Assembly (NCBI RefSeq): GCF_003254625.1
Contig: NZ_QJRJ01000075.1
Coordinates: forward strand, 186,001 to 250,000
Source of the DNA: Flavobacterium ginsenosidimutans
GTDB taxonomy: Bacteria; Bacteroidota; Bacteroidia; Flavobacteriales; Flavobacteriaceae
Reading direction: 5' to 3'
Length of the DNA: 64,000 bases
Notes under the pieces: model-generated
What the model was told of the DNA's origin: nothing
Database searches by the model: none
Seen by the model: only the letters and a program-made list of their open reading frames with translations
Made by a program: the position numbers and the translations under genes
In this document: positions 1 to 9,218 of the stretch, piece after piece
How the letters are laid out: each line of letters starts with the position of its first letter
Numbering within the stretch: position 1 is the first letter of the stretch

Positions 1-507
1 ACGACGAATTTGCACTGGAACTTGTCCGTCAAAATCTAATGTAAAAGTAGTTTTAGAATTTGGTAAAATTGGTTTAGCCAAAGTTACTTCTAAGATTGTT
101 CCAGAAACTCTTGTTTGAGCTACGGCACCATCTTGCTTGAAGTTTGTAATTTTTAAATAACCAATTTCGTTTGGTTTTAAAGTTTCGATGCGGCTTTGTT
201 TTACTTCTTTTCCATCAGCGCCTTTTACTTTATTTACCATTCTTCCGTCTGGATCTTTAATAAAATGAAGACGTGCATCCATTTCACTTCCAGGCTGAAA
301 AGCATTTGGAAATAAATGATAGAATACTTTTTTTAAAGTGTCAGGAGAATTATTGGTGTAAACCAATTCTTGTTTTCCTTTGTACTGATAGTTTTTTACA
401 TCCATCGAAACTTCCATTTTATAGTCAGCGTGCTGCTGCCAATATGGGGCGCTTTGTGAGTATATGTTAAATTGTATAAAAAATACAAAAAGAAGTATTT
501 TTCTCAT
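1..507 (-). CDS. M1-type zinc metallopeptidase, N-terminal part (cut by window edge)
   Basis: The reverse strand is open from an ATG at 507 to the window edge, giving about 169 residues. The protein begins with a signal peptide (residues 1-18, hydrophobic core ILLFVFFIQFNIYSQ). It continues with a beta-rich region containing YWQQHADYKMEVSMDV, YTNNSPDTLKKVFYH and PNAFQPGSEMDAR, which I recognise as the start of Bacteroidota M1-family aminopeptidase-like proteins. The HEXXH zinc site lies beyond the window and could not be checked, so activity is unverified. The gene diverges from the small GG peptide gene at 555. The start is supported by the signal peptide following directly. It is probably secreted or periplasmic. 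Confidence 0.75.
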   Translation of the reverse strand, partial: MRKILLFVFFIQFNIYSQSAPYWQQHADYKMEVSMDVKNYQYKGKQELVYTNNSPDTLKKVFYHLFPNAFQPGSEMDARLHFIKDPDGRMVNKVKGADGKEVKQSRIETLKPNEIGYLKITNFKQDGAVAQTRVSGTILEVTLAKPILPNSKTTFTLDFDGQVPVQIRR

Positions 508-517
508 AATTTATTAC

Positions 518-525
518 TATGTTTG
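518..525 (+). promoter_or_regulatory. Candidate -7 promoter box (TATGTTTG) of the GG peptide gene
   Basis: TATGTTTG fits the Bacteroidota -7 consensus TAnnTTTG and lies 30 bases before the ATG at 555. It overlaps an earlier in-frame ATG (519), which argues that translation starts at 555. I see no clear TTG at the -33 position, so the call is moderate. Confidence 0.45.
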
Positions 526-554
526 ATTTATTATTAATTAAAATTCTTACAATT

Positions 555-713
555 ATGGAATTATCATTAGAAGATTTTTCAGCTTTCGAAATGACAACTG
601 AAGAGCAACAAACAATTAACGGTGGAGATCAAGGCAAAAGATTAGTACTTCAAAACAACTATGACTGTAGCGGTGATGAATACTGCGTAGGTTGGTACAA
701 AATGGTTTACTAA
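555..713 (+). CDS. Orphan double-glycine leader peptide (bacteriocin-like or natural-product precursor)
   Basis: A 52-residue peptide from the ATG at 555; an upstream in-frame ATG at 519 falls inside the likely -7 box. Residues 1-24 form an acidic leader ending in Gly-Gly (MELSLEDFSAFEMT then INGG). This is the pattern cleaved by C39 peptidase ABC exporters, after a conserved ELS..EF..M spacing. The predicted mature part is 28 residues, with two Cys (C38 and C44, DCSGDEYC) and an aromatic tail ending WYKMVY. It stands alone between a divergent peptidase and a convergent subtilisin-like protease. A compatible C39 exporter is encoded at 36162. The leader is seen in the sequence; export and any bioactivity are inference. 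A stable hairpin follows the stop. Confidence 0.7.
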   Translation: MELSLEDFSAFEMTTEEQQTINGGDQGKRLVLQNNYDCSGDEYCVGWYKMVY

Positions 714-723
714 CCTTTTTAAA

Positions 724-754
724 GAAAGTCCAAAAATTTACTTTTTGGACTTTC
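724..754. terminator. Bidirectional intrinsic terminator overlapping the protease 3' end
   Basis: A 13-bp perfect stem (GAAAGTCCAAAAA paired with its complement, 5-nt loop) lies just after the GG peptide stop. Its right arm encodes the last codons and stop of the protease on the other strand, so one hairpin serves two convergent genes. Confidence 0.75.
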
Positions 755-2384
755 CTTCTGCTACTTTCTCTGCCATCAATAAAGCGTTATAAGCATTTAC
801 CATTTTAGCTGTTTTTGATGATTCTGTCGAAGAAACTGCAACTGGTTTTTCATTTGGATTTTCACTTTTACCCAGAACAACCTTTGAAGGAAGCGCTACT
901 CCAGAATCCATTAAAATCTTTTTAACCTGAGCTGCTTTTAATTTTGGATAGTAAGAACGAATCAAAGCTGCGACACCTGCTGCATTTGGAGACGCCATTG
1001 AAGTTCCTTGTAAATATTTGTATTTATTATTTGGAACAGTTGCATAAATTTCTTCACCTGGAGCAAAAATGTCTACGTTAATTTTTCCGAAGTTCGAAAA
1101 TCCTGTAACAACATTTTCCCCGTATTCTTTATTAATTGCTCCAATCGTAATAACATTATCTGCGAATTCTTTTACGTTGTCTTCAGAGTCGTTTGGATAA
1201 TTGATGTTTTTAGTTTCATCAATATTATAACCTTCATTACCCGCAGCATGCACAATTAAAACGTCTTTTTTCGCTGCATATTTAATAGCGTCATAAACCC
1301 ATTGTTTTTGCGGAGAAAAGCTTTTTCCGAAACTTCCATTAATTACTTTTGCTCCATTGTCTACTGCGTAACGAATTGCTAAAGCAATATCTTTATCGTA
1401 CTCATCTCCGTCTGGCACAGCTCTAACCGTCAAAATTTCAACGTTTGTTGCTACTCCGTCTCCTCCTAAATTATTTCCTCTAATTTGAGCAATAATTCCG
1501 GCAACGTGAGTTCCATGAAGTGCTTTTTCTTTATCTGGTCCAAAAACGATGTTATTTCCATAATGATTGTCTTTAATATCATTTGGATTATCGCCAACTA
1601 TCTTTCTTCCGTCAAAATCTTTATTCAAGTTATAATTTATTTGATCGTATACCTGATCTTTATATTCTGTAAAATCAGCTTCTGGATCAAAAGTTGGTCC
1701 TGCATTTGTAAAAATTTGAGTCATAATCGCTTTACTTCTCAAAACATTTGGGTCCGCTGAAGTAATTTTACTTAAATCTTCTATTTTGTATGTAGTTTTA
1801 TTAAGCTCTTTTTTGATTGTATTATGAATATCAATCAACATATCTGCTTGTTGTTTATCTTGAAGAGCTTCTTCATATTTTGCTGTATATTGAGCTAAAG
1901 CTTCTTTGTATTGAGCAGAACCATCGTCTCCTTTTTTAACAACACGTGTCATTTCAAGATTTTCGTGAACTGCATTTCCAAGGAAATTCCATCCATGAAC
2001 GTCATCGATAAATCCATTTTTATCGTCGTCAATTCCGTTTCCTGGAATTTCTTTAGGATTTGTCCAGATCATTCCCTGAAGATCTTCGTGTTCAATATCG
2101 ACACCAGAATCTACGATTCCAACAATCACTTTCTGACCTTTTTTACCTTGCAGTAATTCGGCGTAAGCTCTGTCAACACTCATTCCCGGGATAGAATCTT
2201 TTATCAAATCAAGGTGACTCCATCTTTTTAATTCATTTTCACTAACTGGTGCTTTTTTTACAACTGCTAAAGGAGCTTTTATAAACTCTTTAGGAGCTGA
2301 AGCCTGTGCCTGCATTGTAGCATTACAACCTGCTAAAACAAGTAATGCAAAAGCAGATAATTTAAGAGGTTTTATATGATTCAT
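738..2384 (-). CDS. S8 family (subtilisin-like) serine protease, lipoprotein
   Basis: 548 aa. The N-terminus is a lipoprotein signal with lipobox LVLAGC (lipidated Cys20), so the enzyme should be membrane-anchored outside the cytoplasm. The S8 catalytic triad is complete: Asp92 in GIVDSGVD, His290 in HGTHVAG and Ser462 in GTSMASP, with the oxyanion Asn383 in AAGNEG. The Asp-to-His distance of about 200 residues is much longer than in subtilisin. The insertion (about 105-285) is charged and partly helical, and includes an acidic stretch GNGIDDDKNGFIDD resembling a calcium-binding loop; such insertions are common in Bacteroidota S8 lipoproteins. It converges on the GG peptide gene and shares its terminator. 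Substrate unknown. Confidence 0.9.
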   Translation of the reverse strand: MNHIKPLKLSAFALLVLAGCNATMQAQASAPKEFIKAPLAVVKKAPVSENELKRWSHLDLIKDSIPGMSVDRAYAELLQGKKGQKVIVGIVDSGVDIEHEDLQGMIWTNPKEIPGNGIDDDKNGFIDDVHGWNFLGNAVHENLEMTRVVKKGDDGSAQYKEALAQYTAKYEEALQDKQQADMLIDIHNTIKKELNKTTYKIEDLSKITSADPNVLRSKAIMTQIFTNAGPTFDPEADFTEYKDQVYDQINYNLNKDFDGRKIVGDNPNDIKDNHYGNNIVFGPDKEKALHGTHVAGIIAQIRGNNLGGDGVATNVEILTVRAVPDGDEYDKDIALAIRYAVDNGAKVINGSFGKSFSPQKQWVYDAIKYAAKKDVLIVHAAGNEGYNIDETKNINYPNDSEDNVKEFADNVITIGAINKEYGENVVTGFSNFGKINVDIFAPGEEIYATVPNNKYKYLQGTSMASPNAAGVAALIRSYYPKLKAAQVKKILMDSGVALPSKVVLGKSENPNEKPVAVSSTESSKTAKMVNAYNALLMAEKVAEGKSKK

Positions 2385-2684
2385 GTATCTATAAATATAT
2401 GTAAAGTTAAAAGATGGGTCTAAATTATGCTTTTTTGTTACAAAAAACTAACCGTTAACAATGTGTTATGAAATTTTAAATGAAATTATTCAAAATCAGA
2501 ATATTATCAAACGGCTAAAAATCAAATAATTAAACATCATTTGTTTTCAAAAAATATACTTTGGATTTATTATTTATTTTATAAATGTAAAAAAAACAAC
2601 AAATAATATAGTCATTACGGCTTCACGTAAGGTTTATCGGATTTAATTAGGTAGAATTGCGCAACCGAATTCTAAATTTTATCT
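2385..2684. other. Divergent intergenic region, no gene seen
   Basis: This 300-base AT-rich gap must hold promoters for the minus-strand protease and the plus-strand LRR gene. I see no small open frame with convincing features and no unambiguous TAnnTTTG box; TAAATTTT 14 bases before the LRR ATG is the nearest match. Confidence 0.4.
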
Positions 2685-5600
2685 ATGAAAGCAAAACTAC
2701 TCTTGTTGCTGTTTCTGGCAAATTTTTCTATTTATTCGCAAACCAATTTAGTTTCTAATCCTGGATTTGAAACTTGGGACACAGGCGTTCCTCAAAATTG
2801 GACAATTGCAAATACTGTTACTTCCAGCTATAATTCTGCGGAAGGTGCAATTAGCGCTATGTTGTCTTACACAACTCAATCTCCTAAAATTACAACTGAA
2901 GTTGCACTAAAAGGAGGTGTTACTTATACCATTAAATTTAAGTATAAGTATCTTACAAACAATTTTGATGGAACTCATCCTATTTCATTGAATATCTCAA
3001 AAAATGGCAGTGGAACTGCTCTGTCAAGCAGTACGTTTGCTACAAATAACTCTTGGACTGTAAAAGAAGCTTCTTTTACTCCAGATGTAGATCTTTCTTA
3101 TGATTTATCGATTTCAACTTTTAGTTTTGATGCTGCCTCTTTTGACGTTTTAATCGACGATGTTCAAGTTTATATTGCAGGTACAGAACAATATACTACT
3201 ATTCCTGATATCGAATTTGAAAATTTCTTGATCTCGGAAGGTATAGATTCTGGAGTGCCAGATGGTAGAGTACTTACTAGCAATGTTAAAAACATAAAAT
3301 CATTATCTGTTAACACAAGACAAGTTTCTGATTTGACAGGAATTGAGGATTTTGAGGCATTACAGGTGCTAAGATGTAATGGAGTCTCATATTCCAGCTC
3401 CAATGGTGGCGATGGTAAACTGAAAAATTTAGATGTTTCTAAGAATTTAAATCTTACTGAATTAAGTTGTTATGCTAATCAATTAACAAGTTTAGATGTT
3501 TCGAAAAATGTTAAATTAACTTATTTAACAATAGATGGAAATAAAATATCTGAAATCGATCTTACAAATAATCTTCTGTTAGAGCAAATATCAATTAGCA
3601 ACAACCCTATAAGTTCATTTGATGCTACTAAACACATGAAGTTAACAGCATTAGATTGCTCTGACACGAATATTAAAAGTATAGATGTTACTAAAAATAC
3701 AGCTTTGACTTCTTTAAATGTAAGCGGACTTGGCTTAACAAGTTTGGATGTTTCTAAAAACACAGAATTATATGATTTTAGTTGTTATTCAAATGCATTG
3801 ACGACTCTTGATATTTCTCAAAATTTGAAATTATACAGGTTGATGTGTTGGTCTAATTTATTAACAACACTTGATACATCTAAAAATACTAAGTTAGACT
3901 TTATATCATGCTTCAGTAATCAATTAACTGCACTTGATGTTTCTGCAAACACTGCTTTAACATCTCTTGTTTGTAATGTAAATAAACTAAAATCTCTGGA
4001 TGTTTCTAAAAATACTCTTTTGTTTAGTTTAGAATGTGCATCGAACCAACTTACAAGTTTAAACCTTAAAAACGGTAATAATACAGCATTATTAACGAAT
4101 CGCATCACTTTTAAAGGAAATCCAGACCTTACTTGTATAACTGTAGATGATGTAAATTATGCTAATACGAATTGGGCTTCTAATAAAGAATCTTATGCAT
4201 TTTTCTCAAATTATGACTGCGCAACAGTAGTAAAAATTGCTGATGTAGCTTTTGAAGATAAATTAATTGATTTAGGAATTGATACTGATGGAAAAAACGG
4301 GACTGTTTTAAAAACGAGCGTTTCAGCAATTACTACACTTGATGTTTCTAATAGTTCAATTACAGATTTAAGTGGTATTGAAGGTTTTACATCATTAGCA
4401 AATTTGAATGCTTCTAATAATTTATTAAAAAAAGTAGATCTTTCTAAAAATGCACTAATTGCAACTTTAAACACTTCTAATAATCCTTCTTTGATTTGTA
4501 TTAAAGTAGCTAATGTTGAAAATGCAAACACTTGGGCAACAACAAAAGATGCAACGACTTCTTTTGGTTTAGATTGTAATTTCTATACGCTTATTCCAGA
4601 TGAAAAATTTGAAGACAAATTAATCGCATTAGGAATTGATAGAGATGGTAAAAATGGAAAAGTTAATACTGAGAGTATTATAGATGTTGAAACTTTGGAT
4701 CTTGCTGAAACTGGCATTTCAGATTTGACAGGAATTCAGGATTTTAAAAATTTAAAGACATTAAAATGCAACGGATCTCCTTACACTGGAAATGGTCCTT
4801 TAGCAAAAGTTGATATTAGTAAAAACACAAAACTAACAGAGGTAAATCTTAATTACAATCAATTGGAAACGTTGGATGTATCGCAAAATACATCTTTAAC
4901 TTCATTGAATGTTGGAAGTAACAAATTAACTACGATCGATCTTTCAAAAAATACTGCATTAATTTATTTTACTGCTTTTTCAAATGATTTAACTTCAGTT
5001 GATGTTTCTAAAAATACCTTGTTACAGAGTCTTAATATTCAAGGTAACGAATTGACTAGCTTAGATGTTTTACAAAACACTCAGCTAATTTATCTGTCTG
5101 CAGATAGTAATAAGTTAAGTACAATTGATCTTTCAAAAAATACAGAATTACTAACTTTATCATTTTATGGTAACTCGTTAACCACTATTGATGTTTCTAA
5201 CTCGACAAAGCTAAACAGTCTGGATGTTAGTTATAACAAATTGACTACTTTAAATATTACGAAAAATACTGAATTAGCTTCTCTTTATTTTTATAATAAC
5301 TCGATTACTACAATTGACTTTTCTAAAAACAGTAAATTAGTATCTGTAACTGGCTTTGCAAATTCACTAACTTCAATTGACCTTTCTTTAAACCCATTAT
5401 TGACTGATTTAAGTGTTTACTCAAATCAATTAACAAAACTTGATCTTTCTAAAAACACCCGTTTAAAGAATTTTTCTTGTTTTTCTAACAAATTAGAAAA
5501 CCTAAATTTAAAAAATGGCAATAACACCATAATCAATAATATTTCAGTTGGTTCAAATCCAGATCTAAAATGTATTCTTGTAGATGACACTGCTTATTCT

Positions 5601-8600
5601 AATGCTAATTGGGTAAATAAAGATAAAGAGGCTTATTTCTCAAACATAGATTGTTCATTGGTAACTTATATAGCAGACTCAAAATTTGAAGACAAATTAA
5701 TTGATTTAGGAATTGATACTGATGGAAAAAATGGAGTTGTTTTAACATCAAGCATTAAAGACCTTACTTCTTTGGATGTATCGAATAGTTCTATCGTTAA
5801 CTTGAAAGGTATTGAAGGCTTTGCAAGTTTAACTAATTTGAATGTATCGGGTAACGTATTAGAGAAATTAGATGTTTCTAAAAATAGTGCTTTAACAACT
5901 ATAAATTCTTCTGGTAATCTTACATTAAAATGTATTCAAGTTGCAGATGTTGCAGCTACAGAAAATTGGACAGTTACTAAAGATGCTATTACAAGTTTCA
6001 ATTTAGATTGTAATGTTTATACAATTATTCCTGATTCAAAATTTGAAGACAAATTGATTGCTTTAAATATTGATAAAGATGGAAAAAACGGAAAAGTAAA
6101 AACAGAAAGCATTGCTGAATTAAAGTCTCTTAGTTTATACAGATCAAGCATCTCTGACTTAACTGGAATTGAAGATTTTACTTCATTACAGCAACTAGAT
6201 GTTAGCGGTAATAGTTTAACAAAAATTGATGTTTCTAAAAATATCCTATTAACCTATTTAGATGTTGGAAGCAATAAGCTAACAGAGATATCTTTAGCAA
6301 AAAATGCTGAACTAAAAACGTTATATATTGGTAATAATAAAATTACTAGTATTGATTTTAAAGGCAATTTAAAATTAGAAGCATTATCTATTGAAAATAA
6401 TAAAATAAACACATTAGATTTATCTACGAATGAAAAGATTTATTATCTAAATGGATATGGAAATTATTTAACTTCTTTAGACTTATCAAAAAATCTAGAA
6501 TTAAGCAGTATAAGTATTTCCCAAAATCAAATCAGAAAATTAGATTTTTCTAAAAACACTAAGCTTTCATTTGCTTATATGGGCGGTAATAAACTGATTA
6601 GTCTTAATTTAAAAAATGGAGCAAATACATTACTTAAAGGTTCAAGTGCAAATTTCTTAGACAATCCTGATTTAGCTTGTATCCAAGTCGATGATGTTGA
6701 TTATGCAAATACAAACTGGACAGAAAGAAAAGATGTTACCGCAAGTTTCTCTGTAGATGCCTGCCCTGTAATTGTTCCTTATACTCTAATTCCTGATGCT
6801 AAATTTGAAGAAAAATTAATTGCTCTTGGAATCGATAAAGATGGAAAAAATGGAAAAGTAGAAACTTTAAATATTGTTGATTTAAATAGTTTAAATATTT
6901 CTGGAAGCCAAATTACAGACTTAACCGGAATCCAAGATTTTACTTCTTTAAAAACTTTAGATTGCAGTAATAATGCATTAACGTCTGCAGATTTCTCTAA
7001 AAACAGTTTGCTAGAGAATTTAAACATCAGCGAAAATCAGCTGACTGTTTTTGATGCTGCACAAGCCCCATCATTGACTTCTTTAAATTGCAGTAATAAT
7101 GCTATAACAAAATTGACTATCACTAAAATTTATTATGGCAATGATACTTTATTGACTAATTTAAACTGTAGCAATAACGCTATTACATCTCTTAATTTGT
7201 CTAATAGTATTTATTTAACACATTTAGACTGCTCTCACAATGAGCTTACAGTTTTAGATGTTTCAAAAAGTATTGCGCTTACTAACTTAAGCACGAGCTT
7301 CAATAAAATAAAATATTTTGATGTTTCTAAAAACACCAATCTAAAAGAATTTGATTGTGCTAGTAATAATCTTTACAATTTAAATGTGAAGAATGGAAAC
7401 AATGCCAATATGCAAAACATGATTTTTGGAAACTTTGCTGATAATCCTAATTTGCTTTGTATTCAAGTTGATGACGTTGCTTTTTCTACTGAAAAATGGA
7501 TTGCAAAAGATGCAACAGCGTCTTATTCTGTTGATGTGTGTGCCGAAAATCTTCAATACACATTAATTCCTGACCCGAATTTTGAGAAAGTCTTAATTTC
7601 AAATGGAATCGATAAAGATGGTGAAAACGGAAAAGTCCTAACGTCAAGCATCGAAAACCTTACAACTTTGTATGCTCTTGACTTAACAAATCAAATCACA
7701 GATTTAACAGGTATAGAAGATTTTGCATCGTTAGAAGAACTATACTGTTACCATGGAGCTCTTACAAAACTAGATGTTTCTAAAAACCTAAAATTAAGAC
7801 ATCTTGATATGGCAGATAATAAAGTGAGTACTTTAGACTTATCAAAAAACAAGGCATTAGAAACTTTAGATTGTAGTTCTAATAGTCTAACTGAATTAAA
7901 TGTTTCTTCTAATACTCTGCTAAAATTATTAAATGCTAACAACAATGGATTAACAAGTATAGATATTTCTAAAAACACTTCATTAAAAACGTTGGGTCTA
8001 TATACTAACAAGCTTACAGAGATTGATTTTTCAGCAAATAAAGACTTAGAGTCTATAAGCATTTCTTCAAATCAATTAAGTAATATCGATATTTCAAATA
8101 ATTTATCTTTATATACTATTAGTATTTCCAACAATGCAGCTATAAAAAACCTTGATGTATCTCAACATCCTAATTTGCTTTATTTATATGCAAAAAACTG
8201 TCAAATAACAGCTATTGATGTTTCTAAAAACCCTCTTTTGAGATATTTGGAAATTTCTGGAAATAAAATTCAAACTATTGATGTTTCTAAAAATCCAGCT
8301 TTAACAAATTTATTAGTAGACTCAAATCAGTTAACAAGCCTTGACTTAAGAAATGGTAAAAATACTTTATTAAGCACTCCTTATTTATCATTTACTTCGA
8401 ATCCTAAATTATACTGTATTCTTGTTGATGATGTAGACTATGCAAATCAAAACTGGTTGTATAAAAAAGATAATATTGCAACCTATAACACAGAATGTAC
8501 TGGAGAAATAGTAGTTCCTGCAAACAATTTTGCTGTTGAAACTAAGAGTGAATCTTGCTTGGGAGAAAATAATGGCGAAATCAGTATTGTTGCCAAAAAT

Positions 8601-9215
8601 GCTTTTGAGTACGTTGCTACAATAAATGACAAATCGTATACTTTTACAAACAATACTTTACAAGTTACGAGTTTAACTCCAGGTGTTTACAGCATCAAAA
8701 TCACTATTCCTAATATGATTTTTGAGCAAAACTTTAATGTAACTATTGCAAAAGGAGCAACCATTACAGGAAAATCTAATGTAAGTTCTAAAAAAGTAGA
8801 TGTTGAAATCACAGAAGGAACTGCTCCATTTACTGTATTTATTGATGGTACAGCGCAATTTCAAACTACAGACACAAACTTTAGTGTTGATGTGAACAAA
8901 GCAGGATTAATTGAAGTTACAACTGCAAAAGCTTGTGAAGGTGTTTTTGCTAAAAAAGTTACTTCTGCCGAATTAGGTACGATGCTTTTAGCTTATCCAA
9001 ATCCAACGTATGGAGTTATAGAAATTGAAATTCCGGGCGCTAAAACTGAAACTGCGATAGAATTATACAACTTCGGAGGTCAGCTGGTTTCTAAAGGAAC
9101 TTACAACACTGAAAGCGGAATAGCTGTTTTAAATCTTGAAAATTTACCTGCAGGAATTTATGCAGCAAAGATTTATTCGGAAACTCCTGAATACATTAAA
9201 ATCATAAAAAAATAA
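2685..9215 (+). CDS. Giant secreted leucine-rich-repeat protein with T9SS sorting domain
   Basis: 2176 aa. Signal peptide at 1-19 (ending IYSQ). Residues about 20-165 resemble a carbohydrate-binding-type beta-sandwich (LVSNPGFETWDTGVPQNW). Seven modules follow, each opening with a motif like IPDxxFExxLIxxGIDxDGxNG at about residues 173, 518, 636, 996, 1115, 1369 and 1628. Each module then has LRRs of about 21 residues (LTSLDVSKNTxLxxL type) and closes with CIxVDDVxYANxNW. Modules differ greatly in LRR number; the second and fourth are nearly LRR-free. Residues about 1945-2095 form a beta-rich region. Residues about 2100-2176 are a type A T9SS C-terminal domain (LLAYPNPTYGVIEIEI, LPAGIYAAKI). 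Predicted to be exported through T9SS and surface-attached or released; a binding or adhesion role is inference. The next gene starts 3 bases after its stop. Confidence 0.92.
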   Translation: MKAKLLLLLFLANFSIYSQTNLVSNPGFETWDTGVPQNWTIANTVTSSYNSAEGAISAMLSYTTQSPKITTEVALKGGVTYTIKFKYKYLTNNFDGTHPISLNISKNGSGTALSSSTFATNNSWTVKEASFTPDVDLSYDLSISTFSFDAASFDVLIDDVQVYIAGTEQYTTIPDIEFENFLISEGIDSGVPDGRVLTSNVKNIKSLSVNTRQVSDLTGIEDFEALQVLRCNGVSYSSSNGGDGKLKNLDVSKNLNLTELSCYANQLTSLDVSKNVKLTYLTIDGNKISEIDLTNNLLLEQISISNNPISSFDATKHMKLTALDCSDTNIKSIDVTKNTALTSLNVSGLGLTSLDVSKNTELYDFSCYSNALTTLDISQNLKLYRLMCWSNLLTTLDTSKNTKLDFISCFSNQLTALDVSANTALTSLVCNVNKLKSLDVSKNTLLFSLECASNQLTSLNLKNGNNTALLTNRITFKGNPDLTCITVDDVNYANTNWASNKESYAFFSNYDCATVVKIADVAFEDKLIDLGIDTDGKNGTVLKTSVSAITTLDVSNSSITDLSGIEGFTSLANLNASNNLLKKVDLSKNALIATLNTSNNPSLICIKVANVENANTWATTKDATTSFGLDCNFYTLIPDEKFEDKLIALGIDRDGKNGKVNTESIIDVETLDLAETGISDLTGIQDFKNLKTLKCNGSPYTGNGPLAKVDISKNTKLTEVNLNYNQLETLDVSQNTSLTSLNVGSNKLTTIDLSKNTALIYFTAFSNDLTSVDVSKNTLLQSLNIQGNELTSLDVLQNTQLIYLSADSNKLSTIDLSKNTELLTLSFYGNSLTTIDVSNSTKLNSLDVSYNKLTTLNITKNTELASLYFYNNSITTIDFSKNSKLVSVTGFANSLTSIDLSLNPLLTDLSVYSNQLTKLDLSKNTRLKNFSCFSNKLENLNLKNGNNTIINNISVGSNPDLKCILVDDTAYSNANWVNKDKEAYFSNIDCSLVTYIADSKFEDKLIDLGIDTDGKNGVVLTSSIKDLTSLDVSNSSIVNLKGIEGFASLTNLNVSGNVLEKLDVSKNSALTTINSSGNLTLKCIQVADVAATENWTVTKDAITSFNLDCNVYTIIPDSKFEDKLIALNIDKDGKNGKVKTESIAELKSLSLYRSSISDLTGIEDFTSLQQLDVSGNSLTKIDVSKNILLTYLDVGSNKLTEISLAKNAELKTLYIGNNKITSIDFKGNLKLEALSIENNKINTLDLSTNEKIYYLNGYGNYLTSLDLSKNLELSSISISQNQIRKLDFSKNTKLSFAYMGGNKLISLNLKNGANTLLKGSSANFLDNPDLACIQVDDVDYANTNWTERKDVTASFSVDACPVIVPYTLIPDAKFEEKLIALGIDKDGKNGKVETLNIVDLNSLNISGSQITDLTGIQDFTSLKTLDCSNNALTSADFSKNSLLENLNISENQLTVFDAAQAPSLTSLNCSNNAITKLTITKIYYGNDTLLTNLNCSNNAITSLNLSNSIYLTHLDCSHNELTVLDVSKSIALTNLSTSFNKIKYFDVSKNTNLKEFDCASNNLYNLNVKNGNNANMQNMIFGNFADNPNLLCIQVDDVAFSTEKWIAKDATASYSVDVCAENLQYTLIPDPNFEKVLISNGIDKDGENGKVLTSSIENLTTLYALDLTNQITDLTGIEDFASLEELYCYHGALTKLDVSKNLKLRHLDMADNKVSTLDLSKNKALETLDCSSNSLTELNVSSNTLLKLLNANNNGLTSIDISKNTSLKTLGLYTNKLTEIDFSANKDLESISISSNQLSNIDISNNLSLYTISISNNAAIKNLDVSQHPNLLYLYAKNCQITAIDVSKNPLLRYLEISGNKIQTIDVSKNPALTNLLVDSNQLTSLDLRNGKNTLLSTPYLSFTSNPKLYCILVDDVDYANQNWLYKKDNIATYNTECTGEIVVPANNFAVETKSESCLGENNGEISIVAKNAFEYVATINDKSYTFTNNTLQVTSLTPGVYSIKITIPNMIFEQNFNVTIAKGATITGKSNVSSKKVDVEITEGTAPFTVFIDGTAQFQTTDTNFSVDVNKAGLIEVTTAKACEGVFAKKVTSAELGTMLLAYPNPTYGVIEIEIPGAKTETAIELYNFGGQLVSKGTYNTESGIAVLNLENLPAGIYAAKIYSETPEYIKIIKK

Positions 9216-9218
9216 AAA

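Noticed and set aside
273-470. Plus-strand open frame of 65 aa at the left edge
   Set aside because: It is antisense to the peptidase start, whose signal peptide and family motifs are clear on the minus strand.
519-554. Upstream start (ATG at 519) for the GG peptide
   Set aside because: It lies inside the TATGTTTG -7 box, and the leader pattern begins properly at the ATG at 555.
3400-8350. Regularly spaced short repeats resembling a CRISPR array
   Set aside because: The period is about 63-66 bases and in frame, encoding LRRs of about 21 residues; the repeats are imperfect and the spacers are coding.
3170-8864. Several minus-strand open frames of 60-106 aa inside the giant LRR gene
   Set aside because: They are shadows of the repeat-rich sense frame: they lack signals, start motifs and conserved domains, and recur at equivalent positions because the sense LRRs repeat.
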